From the NCBI GenBank assembly GCA_964563135.1, contig CAZLWV010000010.1, positions 19,778 to 83,777 on the forward strand: a DNA stretch of 64,000 bases, written 5' to 3'. Both the position numbers and the translations under genes were made by a program. Positions 9,389-18,800 of this stretch are shown here, piece by piece. The DNA is from JAAYAY01 sp964563135 (GTDB lineage: Bacteria > Planctomycetota > Planctomycetia > Pirellulales > Thermoguttaceae). Within the stretch, counting starts at the first letter, position 1, and every line of letters starts with the position of its first letter. Below the pieces are notes generated by a model, which saw only the letters and a list, made by a program, of their open reading frames with translations, was not told the DNA's origin and did no database searches.

Positions 9389-10867
9389 ATGACCCGATCG
9401 ATCCTGTGTCGTTGCCTGGCAACGGGCCTGCTGGCAGTGGTGGCCGCTCAGGTAGCAGCCGCGGAAGCGGGGGGAAAACTGCCCGTGCCGGCTGAGGGAG
9501 GGCAAGCCGACCAGTGGCCGAGGTTTCGCGGCCCGAACGGAACGGGCGTAAGCACGTCGGTTGGGCTGCCCGAGAAGCTGGAGGCTGCGGCCAGCCGGAT
9601 CTGGAAGGTCGATGCCGGAAACGGCAGCTCCTCGCCCATCGTGGCTGATGGCCGTCTGTTTCTGACGTCCTACGACGGCAACACGAGGTTCGTCGCATGC
9701 CTGGACGCCAAGACGGGCGAGTCGGTCTGGAAACAGTCCGTCGAAAAATTGCGGGATGAGACGGCAAGCCACCCGAACAGTCCGGCCACCTGCACGCCGG
9801 TGACCGATGGCGAGAACGTTGTGGCCTTCTTTCCCGATTCGGGCCTGTTCTGTTACTCGGCCGACGGAAAGCTGCGCTGGCGAGTGGAACTCGGGCCGTT
9901 CCATAGCATGCACGGAATCGGCGGCTCGCCGATCCTGGTTGACGGGCTGGTGGTGCTGTCACTCGATCAACTCCGGGGTTCGCGGCTCTCGGCTTACAGG
10001 CTGACGTCGGGTGAACTTGCCTGGGATGTGCCGCGAATCGACGGTCTGACCGGCGCGTATTCAACGCCCTCGGTCGTTGCCCGCGATGGATCGACCCTGA
10101 TTGTGACCAGTGGCCCCCAGGAACTGTGCGGATACCGGACATCGACGGGCGAGAAGGTCTGGTCGTTGCCGGGACTGACCAACGCTCCCATCGCGCTACC
10201 GGTGGTTGCCGGCAACTGGGTCTTCACGTGCGAGCCGGTAGGCACCGCAGCCCCGTTCAGCATGCTTGCGCCGATGGACAACGACAAGGACGGCAAGTAC
10301 TCGCTGGAGGAGGGAAAAACGAGCCTGCCGATGTACCGGCTCCTGGAACGGATCGATACCGACACGGGAAACGGCGACGGCATGGTCGAGCCGACGGAAT
10401 GGGATGCGGCCTTCGGCGGCTTTCTCAACAAGGGTGGACTTGTGGCAGTCGACCTGAGGGCCATTGGCCAGGCGAAGTCTCCCGAAGTCCGCTGGACCTA
10501 CCGGAAGTCGGTCCCCTACATTGCGTCGCCGCTGGTCTTCGGCCGGGTCCTCTACATTGTCCAGGACGGCGGCATCGTCACCACGATCGAAGCGGAGACC
10601 GGCAAGGTCTTCCGGCGCGGCCGGCTCTCGCAAGGAGGCAAGCAGTTTTACGCCTCACCGGTCGCAGCCGACGGGAAGGTGTTTCTTCTGGACACGGAGG
10701 GACGGCTGACGGTGCTGAAGGCGGGTGAAGAATGGGAAGAACTGTCATCGATCGCACTCGACGAGCCGTGTTTCGCCACGCCGGCGATTTACGGAGGCCG
10801 GCTCTACGTGCGGACGGCAAAGGGGCTGTATTGCTTTGGCGAGGCAAGAAACAATCAGGAACACTGA
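9389..10867 (+). CDS. secreted PQQ-type beta-propeller protein with embedded EF-hand
   Basis: A 492-residue protein with a signal peptide (LATGLLAVVAAQVAAA) and repeated PQQ/BamB-like blades: WPRFRGPNGTGVS, FVACLDAKTGESVWKQ, LFCYSADGKLRWRV, LSAYRLTSGELAWDV, VTTIEAETGKVFRRG, VFLLDTEGRLTVLKAG. Between blades, at about residues 297-308, is a canonical calcium loop, DNDKDGKYSLEE, followed by a second looser acidic loop (DTGNGDGMVEPTE). Such proteins are common in planctomycetes and are usually exported; a structural or carbohydrate-binding role is possible, and whether PQQ is bound cannot be seen. It converges with the MFS gene. Confidence 0.88.
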   Translation: MTRSILCRCLATGLLAVVAAQVAAAEAGGKLPVPAEGGQADQWPRFRGPNGTGVSTSVGLPEKLEAAASRIWKVDAGNGSSSPIVADGRLFLTSYDGNTRFVACLDAKTGESVWKQSVEKLRDETASHPNSPATCTPVTDGENVVAFFPDSGLFCYSADGKLRWRVELGPFHSMHGIGGSPILVDGLVVLSLDQLRGSRLSAYRLTSGELAWDVPRIDGLTGAYSTPSVVARDGSTLIVTSGPQELCGYRTSTGEKVWSLPGLTNAPIALPVVAGNWVFTCEPVGTAAPFSMLAPMDNDKDGKYSLEEGKTSLPMYRLLERIDTDTGNGDGMVEPTEWDAAFGGFLNKGGLVAVDLRAIGQAKSPEVRWTYRKSVPYIASPLVFGRVLYIVQDGGIVTTIEAETGKVFRRGRLSQGGKQFYASPVAADGKVFLLDTEGRLTVLKAGEEWEELSSIALDEPCFATPAIYGGRLYVRTAKGLYCFGEARNNQEH

Positions 10868-10954
10868 TCACCGCAATCGACACGAACTGGTTTCCCTCGT
10901 GCCAGACACCGGTGATCCGCGTTCCTGGAGGATTTCCGTCGCTGCAACGGACGA

Positions 10955-12583
10955 CTACTCCGGCAGCGGTTTGCCCTTGGTTTCGGGGGCAAACCAGATG
11001 ACGATCATGCCGATGATGTAGACAAGTGCGAGGATCGCACAGGCCTTGGGGTAACTTCCGTCAAACCAGTGCTTCATCATCTGACCGGTCGACATGGCGC
11101 CAACCGCGGCCACGATCCGCGCGGAGTTGAAGCTCACTCCCTGGCCGGTTGCCCGAACCCGCGTGGGAAACAACTCCGGCAGGTAGAGGGGTGCCCAGCC
11201 ATAGAACGACGCGGTGACCAAGCCGACGATTCCGACGAGCACGAGAAAACTGAAGTTATATTCGTCGAAGCAGAGGAACAGGTACAGGCAGAAAATGAGT
11301 GACAACAGACAGAGGAGGAAATACGCCGGACGGCGTCCCAGCCAGTTGCCCAGAAAGGCGCCCACAAAACAGCCGATGATGGCACCTATGGAGATAAGTG
11401 TCTGAACCCACGCTTTGGCTTTCGAATCCTTGAACTCAACCTCTCCGATGTTCCAGACCAGTTCACCCGTGTCCTTATCCAGTTCGGCCTGACCTTGCTT
11501 TGCCTCCATCTTCACACTGGCAAGATCGACGATCTTGGCGTCCAGAATTTCTTTGTAAGTTACCGATGTTCCACCCTCGGTTCCCTGGTTGGTGACCTTG
11601 ATACGATACTCCAGGGGCTGGCCGGGCGCAACGGGTTCTCGCTCCGTGACGGAGTGGAGTTTGGATACTTTGTACTTCGGCTTGCCGCCATCCTGAGCGG
11701 TAGCGGAGCCGGGGCCGGCTTCCGAAACGGCTGCCTTGTCTTTCATTTCGACCATTTTGGCCGTCACAGGGTTGGCTGCGTCACTGCGAACATTCGCGCT
11801 GACCTTGAGGATGCGATCGCCGCCCACGATTTGATCGGTCCAGGGGGGCAGGAATCCGGAGATAGCCCCCCAGGTTACAGTCAGTGCCACGGATGCGAAG
11901 ACGACCCCGAACAAGGTCTTCTTGATTAAGGCTGGCCCAAAAATCTCGCGAAGCGGTTTTGACGACCCTGCCTTGACCGATTCCTTCCAGCGTTCCGACT
12001 CGGGAATCAGAGCCAGGATGAAGAAGCAGAGCACGCCCGGCACAGCACCGGCCAGCATCATGTAACGCCAGTTGCTTTCGTCGATCGCAAACAGAACCGC
12101 GACCAGGGAGAGTGCCAGAAAGCCGACATTGGCTGCCGCTCCGATCACGCCCGCCAGAATCGGCCGATACTTCTCGGGCCAGCATTCCATAACCAAGGCG
12201 ACGCCCAGAGCCCATTCACCCCCCATTCCGACCGCGGCACAGAAGCGAAACATGATCAGGTGTACCGGTGACGCGGCGAAGAAGCAGAGTCCTGTGAACC
12301 CGGCATAAACGCCGATGCTCAAGGCCATGGTTCGCACGCGGCCGAGACGGTCGCCGAGCCAGCCGAAAACCAGCCCGCCGAGTGCGGCACCGAGGAGGAA
12401 CGCGGCGACCATGTAGCTGTACCACTCGCCGATGACCGACTCCGCCGGCGAGTTGAGCAGATCGATCAGGGCTGGACGAGCCGCAATGGGAAACAGGCCC
12501 ATCTCCAGCCCGTCAAACATCCAGCCCAAAAACGCGGCGAACAGCACATACCACTGGGCTCTCGTTAGCTTATTGTCTGACAC
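10955..12583 (-). CDS. MFS transporter with a periplasmic beta-sandwich insertion
   Basis: A 542-residue protein with 12 predicted membrane helices. The first half shows the MFS loop motif GWLGDRLGRVRTM after helix 2 and GGEWALGVALVMECWP in helix 4, like the sugar/metabolite:proton (SP, SHS) branch; PELFPTRVRATGQG after helix 10 is also typical. Unusually, about 135 residues (255-390) sit between helices 7 and 8, on the predicted periplasmic side. The core of the insert (EYRIKVTNQGTEGG, LVWNIGEVEFKD) looks like a DUF11/CARDB-type sandwich. The substrate is unknown. It is divergent from the DJ-1/PfpI gene and convergent with the PQQ-propeller gene. Confidence 0.88.
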   Translation of the reverse strand: MSDNKLTRAQWYVLFAAFLGWMFDGLEMGLFPIAARPALIDLLNSPAESVIGEWYSYMVAAFLLGAALGGLVFGWLGDRLGRVRTMALSIGVYAGFTGLCFFAASPVHLIMFRFCAAVGMGGEWALGVALVMECWPEKYRPILAGVIGAAANVGFLALSLVAVLFAIDESNWRYMMLAGAVPGVLCFFILALIPESERWKESVKAGSSKPLREIFGPALIKKTLFGVVFASVALTVTWGAISGFLPPWTDQIVGGDRILKVSANVRSDAANPVTAKMVEMKDKAAVSEAGPGSATAQDGGKPKYKVSKLHSVTEREPVAPGQPLEYRIKVTNQGTEGGTSVTYKEILDAKIVDLASVKMEAKQGQAELDKDTGELVWNIGEVEFKDSKAKAWVQTLISIGAIIGCFVGAFLGNWLGRRPAYFLLCLLSLIFCLYLFLCFDEYNFSFLVLVGIVGLVTASFYGWAPLYLPELFPTRVRATGQGVSFNSARIVAAVGAMSTGQMMKHWFDGSYPKACAILALVYIIGMIVIWFAPETKGKPLPE

Positions 12584-12936
12584 GGCTGGTCCTTTCTTGT
12601 CTTGATCTGAACAGAGGAGGTCCTCTCCCGGAGACTCGCAAGTCGAGCCTACGTCGGCAGTCGACAGTCTGCCACACTATAACCCGGCCCTTCGCCCACC
12701 GCAAGCTTGCCGCCGACGGGCCCGACCCGGCGCGCCGGCAAGCACCTCCGGAAGTCCTGCCTGATTTGTCCAACTTGACGGCCGGTGGGCCAGATTCGAT
12801 AATCGCCTTGGAGCCGGGGCGGCTGGGTGCAGGTACATCTATCGCTTGTTGCCGCCGCGGCCATCCCGCCACTCGACGTGCGGCGGGGTGCCCACCCGTC
12901 CGATGAATAACCACCCGCTGGATTGAGGAGAGAAAC
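12584..12936. other. divergent intergenic region, about 350 bases
   Basis: It separates the divergent MFS and DJ-1/PfpI genes and must contain both promoters. I found no clear -35/-10 pair, terminator or repeat. The only firm signal is GAGGAG about nine bases before the ATG at 12937. Confidence 0.5.
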
Positions 12937-13626
12937 ATGTGCTGCGCGAATGGCCGCCGCTGGTTGATCGCTCTTTTTGCCGCCGCCGTCGCGTTGAACG
13001 CCGCCGCGCCGGGCTCTGCGGCAGACGGCAAGAAGGCGGGCAAGATCCTCATGCCGATCGGCGACGCCACCGAGACGATGGATACCCTCTATCCATTCTT
13101 CCGGCTCGCCGAGGAGGGCTTTGAAGTCGTCGTAGCCGGACCGGAGGCACGGCTCTACAACATGGTCCTCCACGAGGTACCTCCCAATGCCGACGTGGCC
13201 TGGGACATTACCCAGGAAACCAAGGGGTACCACATCAAGGCCGAGGTCGCCTTCAAGGACATCAAGCCCGAGGAGTACGTGGGGCTGTTTCTCTCCGGCG
13301 GGCGAGCTCCCGAATACCTGCGCTACGACAAGGACTTGATCCGGGTTATCCAGCACTTCGTCAAGGAAGACAAGCCGATCGCTGTGGTCTGCCACGGGAT
13401 CGAACTCATTGCGGCGGCCGGGGGACTGGAAGGGGGACGCAAGGCAACCACCGTGCCCAAGTGTGCCCTCGATATTACTCAGACGGGCGGCATCTACGTC
13501 AATGAGCCGTGCGTTGTCGATGGAAATCTGGTCAGCGCAGGCACCTGGCACGACTACGGCACGGAATTCTTCAAGGCGTTCATCGAGAAACTGAAGGCCC
13601 AGCGTCAGGACACCGGCAAGGAATAG
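12937..13626 (+). CDS. secreted DJ-1/PfpI family protein
   Basis: A 229-residue protein with a signal peptide (IALFAAAVALNAAAPGSAA) and a class I glutamine-amidotransferase-like fold of the DJ-1/PfpI type. The nucleophile elbow is AVVCHGIELIAAAG with Cys at about residue 152 followed by His; GLFLSGGRAPEYL precedes it and carries the usual acidic/Arg context. Relatives include intracellular proteases, glyoxalases and chaperones, so the reaction is open. The export signal is atypical for DJ-1 proteins in most bacteria. GAGGAG is the ribosome site. Confidence 0.88.
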   Translation: MCCANGRRWLIALFAAAVALNAAAPGSAADGKKAGKILMPIGDATETMDTLYPFFRLAEEGFEVVVAGPEARLYNMVLHEVPPNADVAWDITQETKGYHIKAEVAFKDIKPEEYVGLFLSGGRAPEYLRYDKDLIRVIQHFVKEDKPIAVVCHGIELIAAAGGLEGGRKATTVPKCALDITQTGGIYVNEPCVVDGNLVSAGTWHDYGTEFFKAFIEKLKAQRQDTGKE

Positions 13627-13723
13627 CCTCCACCTCTCGGTCGACCCTGCCAGCGGGAAAGCGTGCGGTTTTTTGCGGAGACGGGAACCGGAGAATATCG
13701 CCCTGGTTGATCTCCAGCGCCGT

Positions 13724-13765
13724 CAGGGGCCCCCCGCCATCGACTGCGAACAGTCAGGGCCCCTG
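13724..13765. terminator. nested hairpin between convergent genes
   Basis: CAGGGGCCC at 13724-13732 pairs with GGGCCCCTG at 13757-13765, and inside it GACTG-CGAA-CAGTC (13742-13755) forms a tetraloop hairpin. It lies between the convergent DJ-1/PfpI and hydrolase genes. No T-tract follows, so a two-way transcription end is inferred from position and structure only. Confidence 0.38.
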
Positions 13766-13843
13766 GGGCCGGGGCCAGCCGGGCCAAGCGGTCACCCGTG
13801 CGAGCAGAACCGCCAGGAACGGCAAAAAAGCCATACGGAGTTC

Positions 13844-15715
13844 TCATCGCTCCAATCTCCGCCGCAGATGATCGCGGACCGGTTCGTACCTGGTGGTGCC
13901 AATCACAAATCCCGCTTCTTCGAGGCGGAGCTTGGCGGTATTCGTGTTGAACGACATGACACGTACGCCCACGATCAGTTCGTCGGCCGCCCGATCGATA
14001 CGAATCGTGTCCGGCTCGGCCCAGACGACCATCCGCAGGGCATTTCGGGCAATGACTTCGGCATTGCCCGCGGACGGATAGGAGAGGACCTGAAAGTGTA
14101 CGTAAGCATGGACCGATCCGAACGAGGGTCCCATGGGAAGCTCGGGGATTGGCGGCGGCAGGAAGCCGGGAACCGGCGAGGGCAGTTCGATCGGTCTCGG
14201 AGAGGGGGGGAGACCAGCGCCGGCCCTGGTTCCTGACGCGGGGCGTTCGGTGCGTCTCATCCAGGTGATCGCTTCCGGGATCCCCGTGTCGATCATTGCG
14301 TCGAAATGCCCCCCGCGTGGTGCGGTTTGCAGCGCAACCACGTGCCCGGAGCCGGCCGCGATCGCGGCAAAGCTGGCGGATTCGCTCAGCTTCACCACGT
14401 CATCGTCAATGGCGTGAAAGATCATCACCGGGCAACCCAGCTGAGCGGCATACGTTCTCGGCGAGCCGTCTTTCATATACCGGCGCACGTCGGGAAGCAC
14501 GCCGTCGATTTTGTCGACGAAATCACTCAGGTAACCTTCCAGGTCCGAGCAGGGAGCAAAGGCAACGCAACCGGCAAGCTGGTCGACATGCTCTGCGCAA
14601 AGCAGGGCCACGGTGCCGGCGGAACTGTGGCCCGCGACAAACACCCTTTCGCGGTCAACTTCCGGAATCTGGGTGGTCGCATACTGGAGCGCGATCTTTG
14701 CATTGGCCACACCGGCCGCGGCGCCGATGAACCGGCGGTAGGCCTTGCGAAACTCCTCATCGGGCGGGTTCTCCTCGGGAAGCGCCCCATCGATTTCGAA
14801 GGCCACCACGGCGAACCCCTCTTGAACGTAGGGATAGTGCTCCGCCTGATTGTCTTCGCTCAGCCCCATTCCGCACACTAGCTGCGAACCGGCAGGGCCG
14901 ATGAGCACACAGGAGAGGGTTTCGGGCTCATGGCTCCCCGAGGGCAGATAGACCCAGAGCCTGCCTCCCACGCCGGGAGCATCAGGTTTCCCCAGGATCG
15001 GTATTTCTTTCCACTCGACCCCCGACATCCTCGACGACATGACCCGGGCCGGGCCGAACTTGACCGACGGTTCCTGGCTGAAATCGATGACGACCGCCTC
15101 TCCCCCTGCCGCTTGCGAGCGCCCATGGCGGGAGGACGAGTCGTCTGCCGCCTGGCGACCGTCATCGGAGCTTCCTCCAAGCATGGTCGCCAGCAGGATG
15201 ATGACGAGGGCCACGCCGACCGCGCTGGCGGCGAATACGATGACCTTCTTTTCCGAGGAATCATCAGGTGTCCGCAGTGCAGCCGGTCGTCTCTGGGCCG
15301 GCAACGAGACAGGCCTGAGAGGCTGGGGGGAAGGCTGCGGAATGGGCCGCAGCAGCGAGTCGGCGGCGGGACGTGCGGCCGGCAGGGGACCGTCCTGAGA
15401 CGACGAAGGGCGGACGGTCTGCTGGGGACGCAGAGGAACCTGCGGTTCCGTATCCGGCAGGAGGATGGCTTCGGGAATCGGGGCGGGGTCCCGGGGAGTG
15501 GAAGTGGGTTGTGCAGGCACTGGTGGCATCTTGGCCGTCGGGGGCTCCTGAGCGCGGGGCCGGGGGACTGGAGCGGGCTCGGCCCGAGCAGGCAGCGAGG
15601 GCGCAGGCACCTCGAGCGTTGAGCCGCAGTGCTTGCACCGCACCCACTTGCCCGCCATCCCGTCAGATACCGTGTATTGATGGCCGCACTCACCACATCG
15701 GAAGGTGAAACCCAT
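13844..15715 (-). CDS. zinc-ribbon, membrane-anchored alpha/beta hydrolase
   Basis: A 623-residue protein in four parts. The N-terminus is a zinc-ribbon with CGECG and CKHCG pairs (about residues 5-27). A Pro/Ala-rich linker follows to about 150, then one membrane helix (VIVFAASAVGVALVIILLATML, about 156-178), then an alpha/beta-hydrolase domain with nucleophile Ser364 in GHSSAG, an acidic residue in HAIDDDVV and His in RGGHFDAM. About 120 further residues follow. The ribbon would be cytoplasmic and the hydrolase outside. The ATG at 15715 has GGAGA upstream. It lies downstream of the secretin gene with about 175 bases between. Substrate unknown; the modular plan is common in planctomycetes. 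Confidence 0.82.
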   Translation of the reverse strand: MGFTFRCGECGHQYTVSDGMAGKWVRCKHCGSTLEVPAPSLPARAEPAPVPRPRAQEPPTAKMPPVPAQPTSTPRDPAPIPEAILLPDTEPQVPLRPQQTVRPSSSQDGPLPAARPAADSLLRPIPQPSPQPLRPVSLPAQRRPAALRTPDDSSEKKVIVFAASAVGVALVIILLATMLGGSSDDGRQAADDSSSRHGRSQAAGGEAVVIDFSQEPSVKFGPARVMSSRMSGVEWKEIPILGKPDAPGVGGRLWVYLPSGSHEPETLSCVLIGPAGSQLVCGMGLSEDNQAEHYPYVQEGFAVVAFEIDGALPEENPPDEEFRKAYRRFIGAAAGVANAKIALQYATTQIPEVDRERVFVAGHSSAGTVALLCAEHVDQLAGCVAFAPCSDLEGYLSDFVDKIDGVLPDVRRYMKDGSPRTYAAQLGCPVMIFHAIDDDVVKLSESASFAAIAAGSGHVVALQTAPRGGHFDAMIDTGIPEAITWMRRTERPASGTRAGAGLPPSPRPIELPSPVPGFLPPPIPELPMGPSFGSVHAYVHFQVLSYPSAGNAEVIARNALRMVVWAEPDTIRIDRAADELIVGVRVMSFNTNTAKLRLEEAGFVIGTTRYEPVRDHLRRRLER

Positions 15716-15891
15716 GGCTTGTCTCCACTCGTCGCCCCACGCTGGCCATTCTACTACAAACCCTTGGACTGTCCAAACGTGGGGTACGGCCAAGGGCCGA
15801 ATCATGGCTCAAGAACGAAAGACGGCCGCTGCAGGCGTTTCACATTCGCCCGCAGCGGCCGCCGGGTTACCCGTTGTTGTTCGGGCCGAGG

Positions 15892-18800
15892 CTACCGGGA
15901 GGTGATGCCCAGGCGTTCTTCTTCCTCTTCCTGGATGATGATACGCGGTGTGACCATCATCATCAGGCTTTGGGTTTCGCGGCCGATCCCCACGTTCTTG
16001 AACAGGCGGCTCACGTAGGGCAGCTTGTTGAGCATGGGCACGCCGAACTCGTTGCGTCCCTCGCTCAATCGCTTGATGCCGCCGAGGAGGACCGTGCCGC
16101 CGTCGGGCACGCTGACCGTCGTCATTACCGACACATAGGAGTAAGTGGGCAACTGGACCGTGGTGCCGGACGAAGTCCTCGAGCTGGACGAGGCTTTCTT
16201 GGTGTTGTCGTTGGGCTCGTCCTGCACGCCGTCAGCTTCCGAGCTTTCCGTGGTCGTCGTCGAGCCGGTGAACTGGAAGGTGTTGACATCGCCAATCTTG
16301 CTGAAGACGGGCACGACCGTGAGGCGAACGAACCTTCGATCCTCCGTAACAACCGCCTGGACCGTCATGAAGGTTCCTTCGTTGAGCACGACGATCACAG
16401 GTTGTTGTGCCGCCGCAAAGTCGCCGACGACCGGCACCACGCTGATCACGAAGGGGCTCTGCGAGGTGTCGGAGATCATCGCCATCTGGCCGTTGAAGAG
16501 CGTGACCTTCGGAGCCTGCATGATGTTGCTGCACCGGTCGCCCTGAGCGGCATTGATGAAGAAGAAGGCCTCGATCTCGCTCAGAATGGCAAATCCCATT
16601 TGGGCACCGGCCGTGGCATCGAAACCGCCGAACTGGGGAACTGCCAATTGGAAGCTGCCCTGCTGGAACGGCACGTCGAGATCCGCCGAGAACACACCCG
16701 GCTGCGACATACCGACCGTCACACTCTTGCCGTGGTCTGTATCGAGCGTGTTACGGGTCGGCTCCGTGAGGTCGTCGTCATCATCGTCGTCGTCATCGTC
16801 GCCGGTGTCGATCACCCGGCCGAAGATCTGGAACGGAGCGTCGATATCGTCGTCGAGGTCGAAGTCGAAGTCGACACCGATGCGCTCGAAGAAGTTGTCG
16901 TTGAGGGTGATGAAACGAACCTCGATGGTAACCTGGAGATCCTGCATGCGGCGGAGCTGCTCGAGGAGGTCCACGATCTCTTCATGGACTTCTTCCGTCT
17001 GTCGGATGACAAGGCTCAAGTTGGTTTCGAAAGGTTCGACCGAGCCGGGGCCACCCACGTCTTCCCACGATTCCGGCTGTACGGTCGCGGTGATCAGGCT
17101 GATGAGGCTGTCGAAGTCGGCCATGGAGCCGCCCCCCGCCCCGCCAGGACCGAAGCCCAGCGGCATGGTCGACGCCGTGCCGCCGCCGGTGGCCGTTCCG
17201 CCATCGCCTGTCATCTGGGCCATGATGTTCGGGTCGATTCCGGCACTGGCCCGGGCGCCTGTCGCGTTGGCCATCACGGCCAGCGGAGCCCCCATGACAC
17301 CGCCGCCAAAGCCGCCACCGCCGGTGAAGTTGACCCGCCGCATGGCGTCGTTGTAGGCGCCGGCCAGACCCTGGTTGCTGCTGGGGGTGAAATTCGGAAT
17401 CGGCACGACCAGGTCGGCCACGTTGTAGCTGACGATGTACACGTCACCACTTCGCATCTGCTCGCTGGTGATCTTCAGAACCTCGTCTTCGATCACGTAG
17501 TCCAGGTGGAGCGGTTCGAGGATCAGCTTGAGGGCACTCTTGAGTGTGACTTCCTTCGAGAGGGTAATGTTCACCGGCGTGTCAGTCGTGACCGCCTCCT
17601 GCTGCAATCCCTGGGGATCGAGGTAGACGTTCACCTCGGCCAGCTTCTGCAGGTACTCGATCACGGCCGAGAGCGGTTCCCCGTTGAACTCCAGGAGCAC
17701 GGGCGTCTGCAGCCGGCGTTCGATCTCCAGCTCGCCCTCACTGCGCTGCCGCCCGCCGCGTTCCGCACCTTTGCGGTTGGCAACGTAGTTCTTCCAGTAG
17801 TCAACATCGAACTGCTGGGGTTCCAGGTCGTTGAACGGGGTCGACGACTTATCGACACTGGCAAGTGCCGTGTAGAACCCCTCTTCCTTGGCCTCCCGGA
17901 TGTCCTGATTGATCGCATGTCGGCGAATCATCCGCGAGGTCATCGCCAATTGCTCGGCGATCATCTCGTCGGGGGCAATTTCCTTGGCCCGCTTGGCGAG
18001 TACCTCGGCCTCCTCGAAACGCTGCTCTTCAATGAGCATGTTGTAGCGATCAACCAACTCCTTGAGTTTCTGCTGCCGATCGAGCGTCATCTTCTGCTCC
18101 TGCTCGATCTGGTCGAGAACGGCGCGGTTGCGCTGATCGAGTTCGATCCTTGGCTTGTTCTCTTCCACGTAATTGGCTGTGTCCACCAGGGCCCGGTCGA
18201 TCTGCCGCAGGAGACGGTCGCGGGAGGCCGGTTCGAGTCCGGCAGCTTCCACGCGGGCCTTCGTCTCTTGGAGCAGCTTGACCGCTGCATTCGGATCTGT
18301 CTGCCGGAGGCGTTCGGCTTCCCGCGTCTGTTGGGCAATGTCGACGCTCACCTGCCGGGCGAGGAGTGCTGCCTTGGCTGCGGCGTCGTCGATGATCGAT
18401 GGCTGGCCGGCAGGGGCCGGCGTGGCCGGCCGGGTGATCGCCAGCAACTGGAGCATGTCCTGAAGCTTCTGCTGGGTGTAGGGATCGAGGTCCTGGGAAT
18501 AGGCCGCCGCCTGCTGGAAGAAACTCCGGGCTCCCTGGGTATCGTGGGCCCGCAGCGCGGCTTCGCCCTGCTGGAACAATTGGAGCCCCATGCTCTGGGA
18601 GGCTCCGCCTGGCGCCGGCTGAACGGGCGCCGGCGGCGCGGCCAGCGTCGGGGTGGGCCCGGCCGGCTGCGTTCCCTGGACGAGCATGTTACGGGTCGGA
18701 TCGTTGCTGGGGTTGTAGAGCGCCTGATTGGCTCCCGTCGAGGGATAGGGCCCGGTCGCCGGAGCCACGTGACTGGCCGCCTGCACCGGTCCGACCAGTC

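Noticed and set aside
8996..9913. Upstream extension of the second DUF1080 gene
   Set aside because: The frame runs through a MITE-like element and into the antisense of the PQQ-propeller gene; the ATG at 8995 has the ribosome site and signal peptide.
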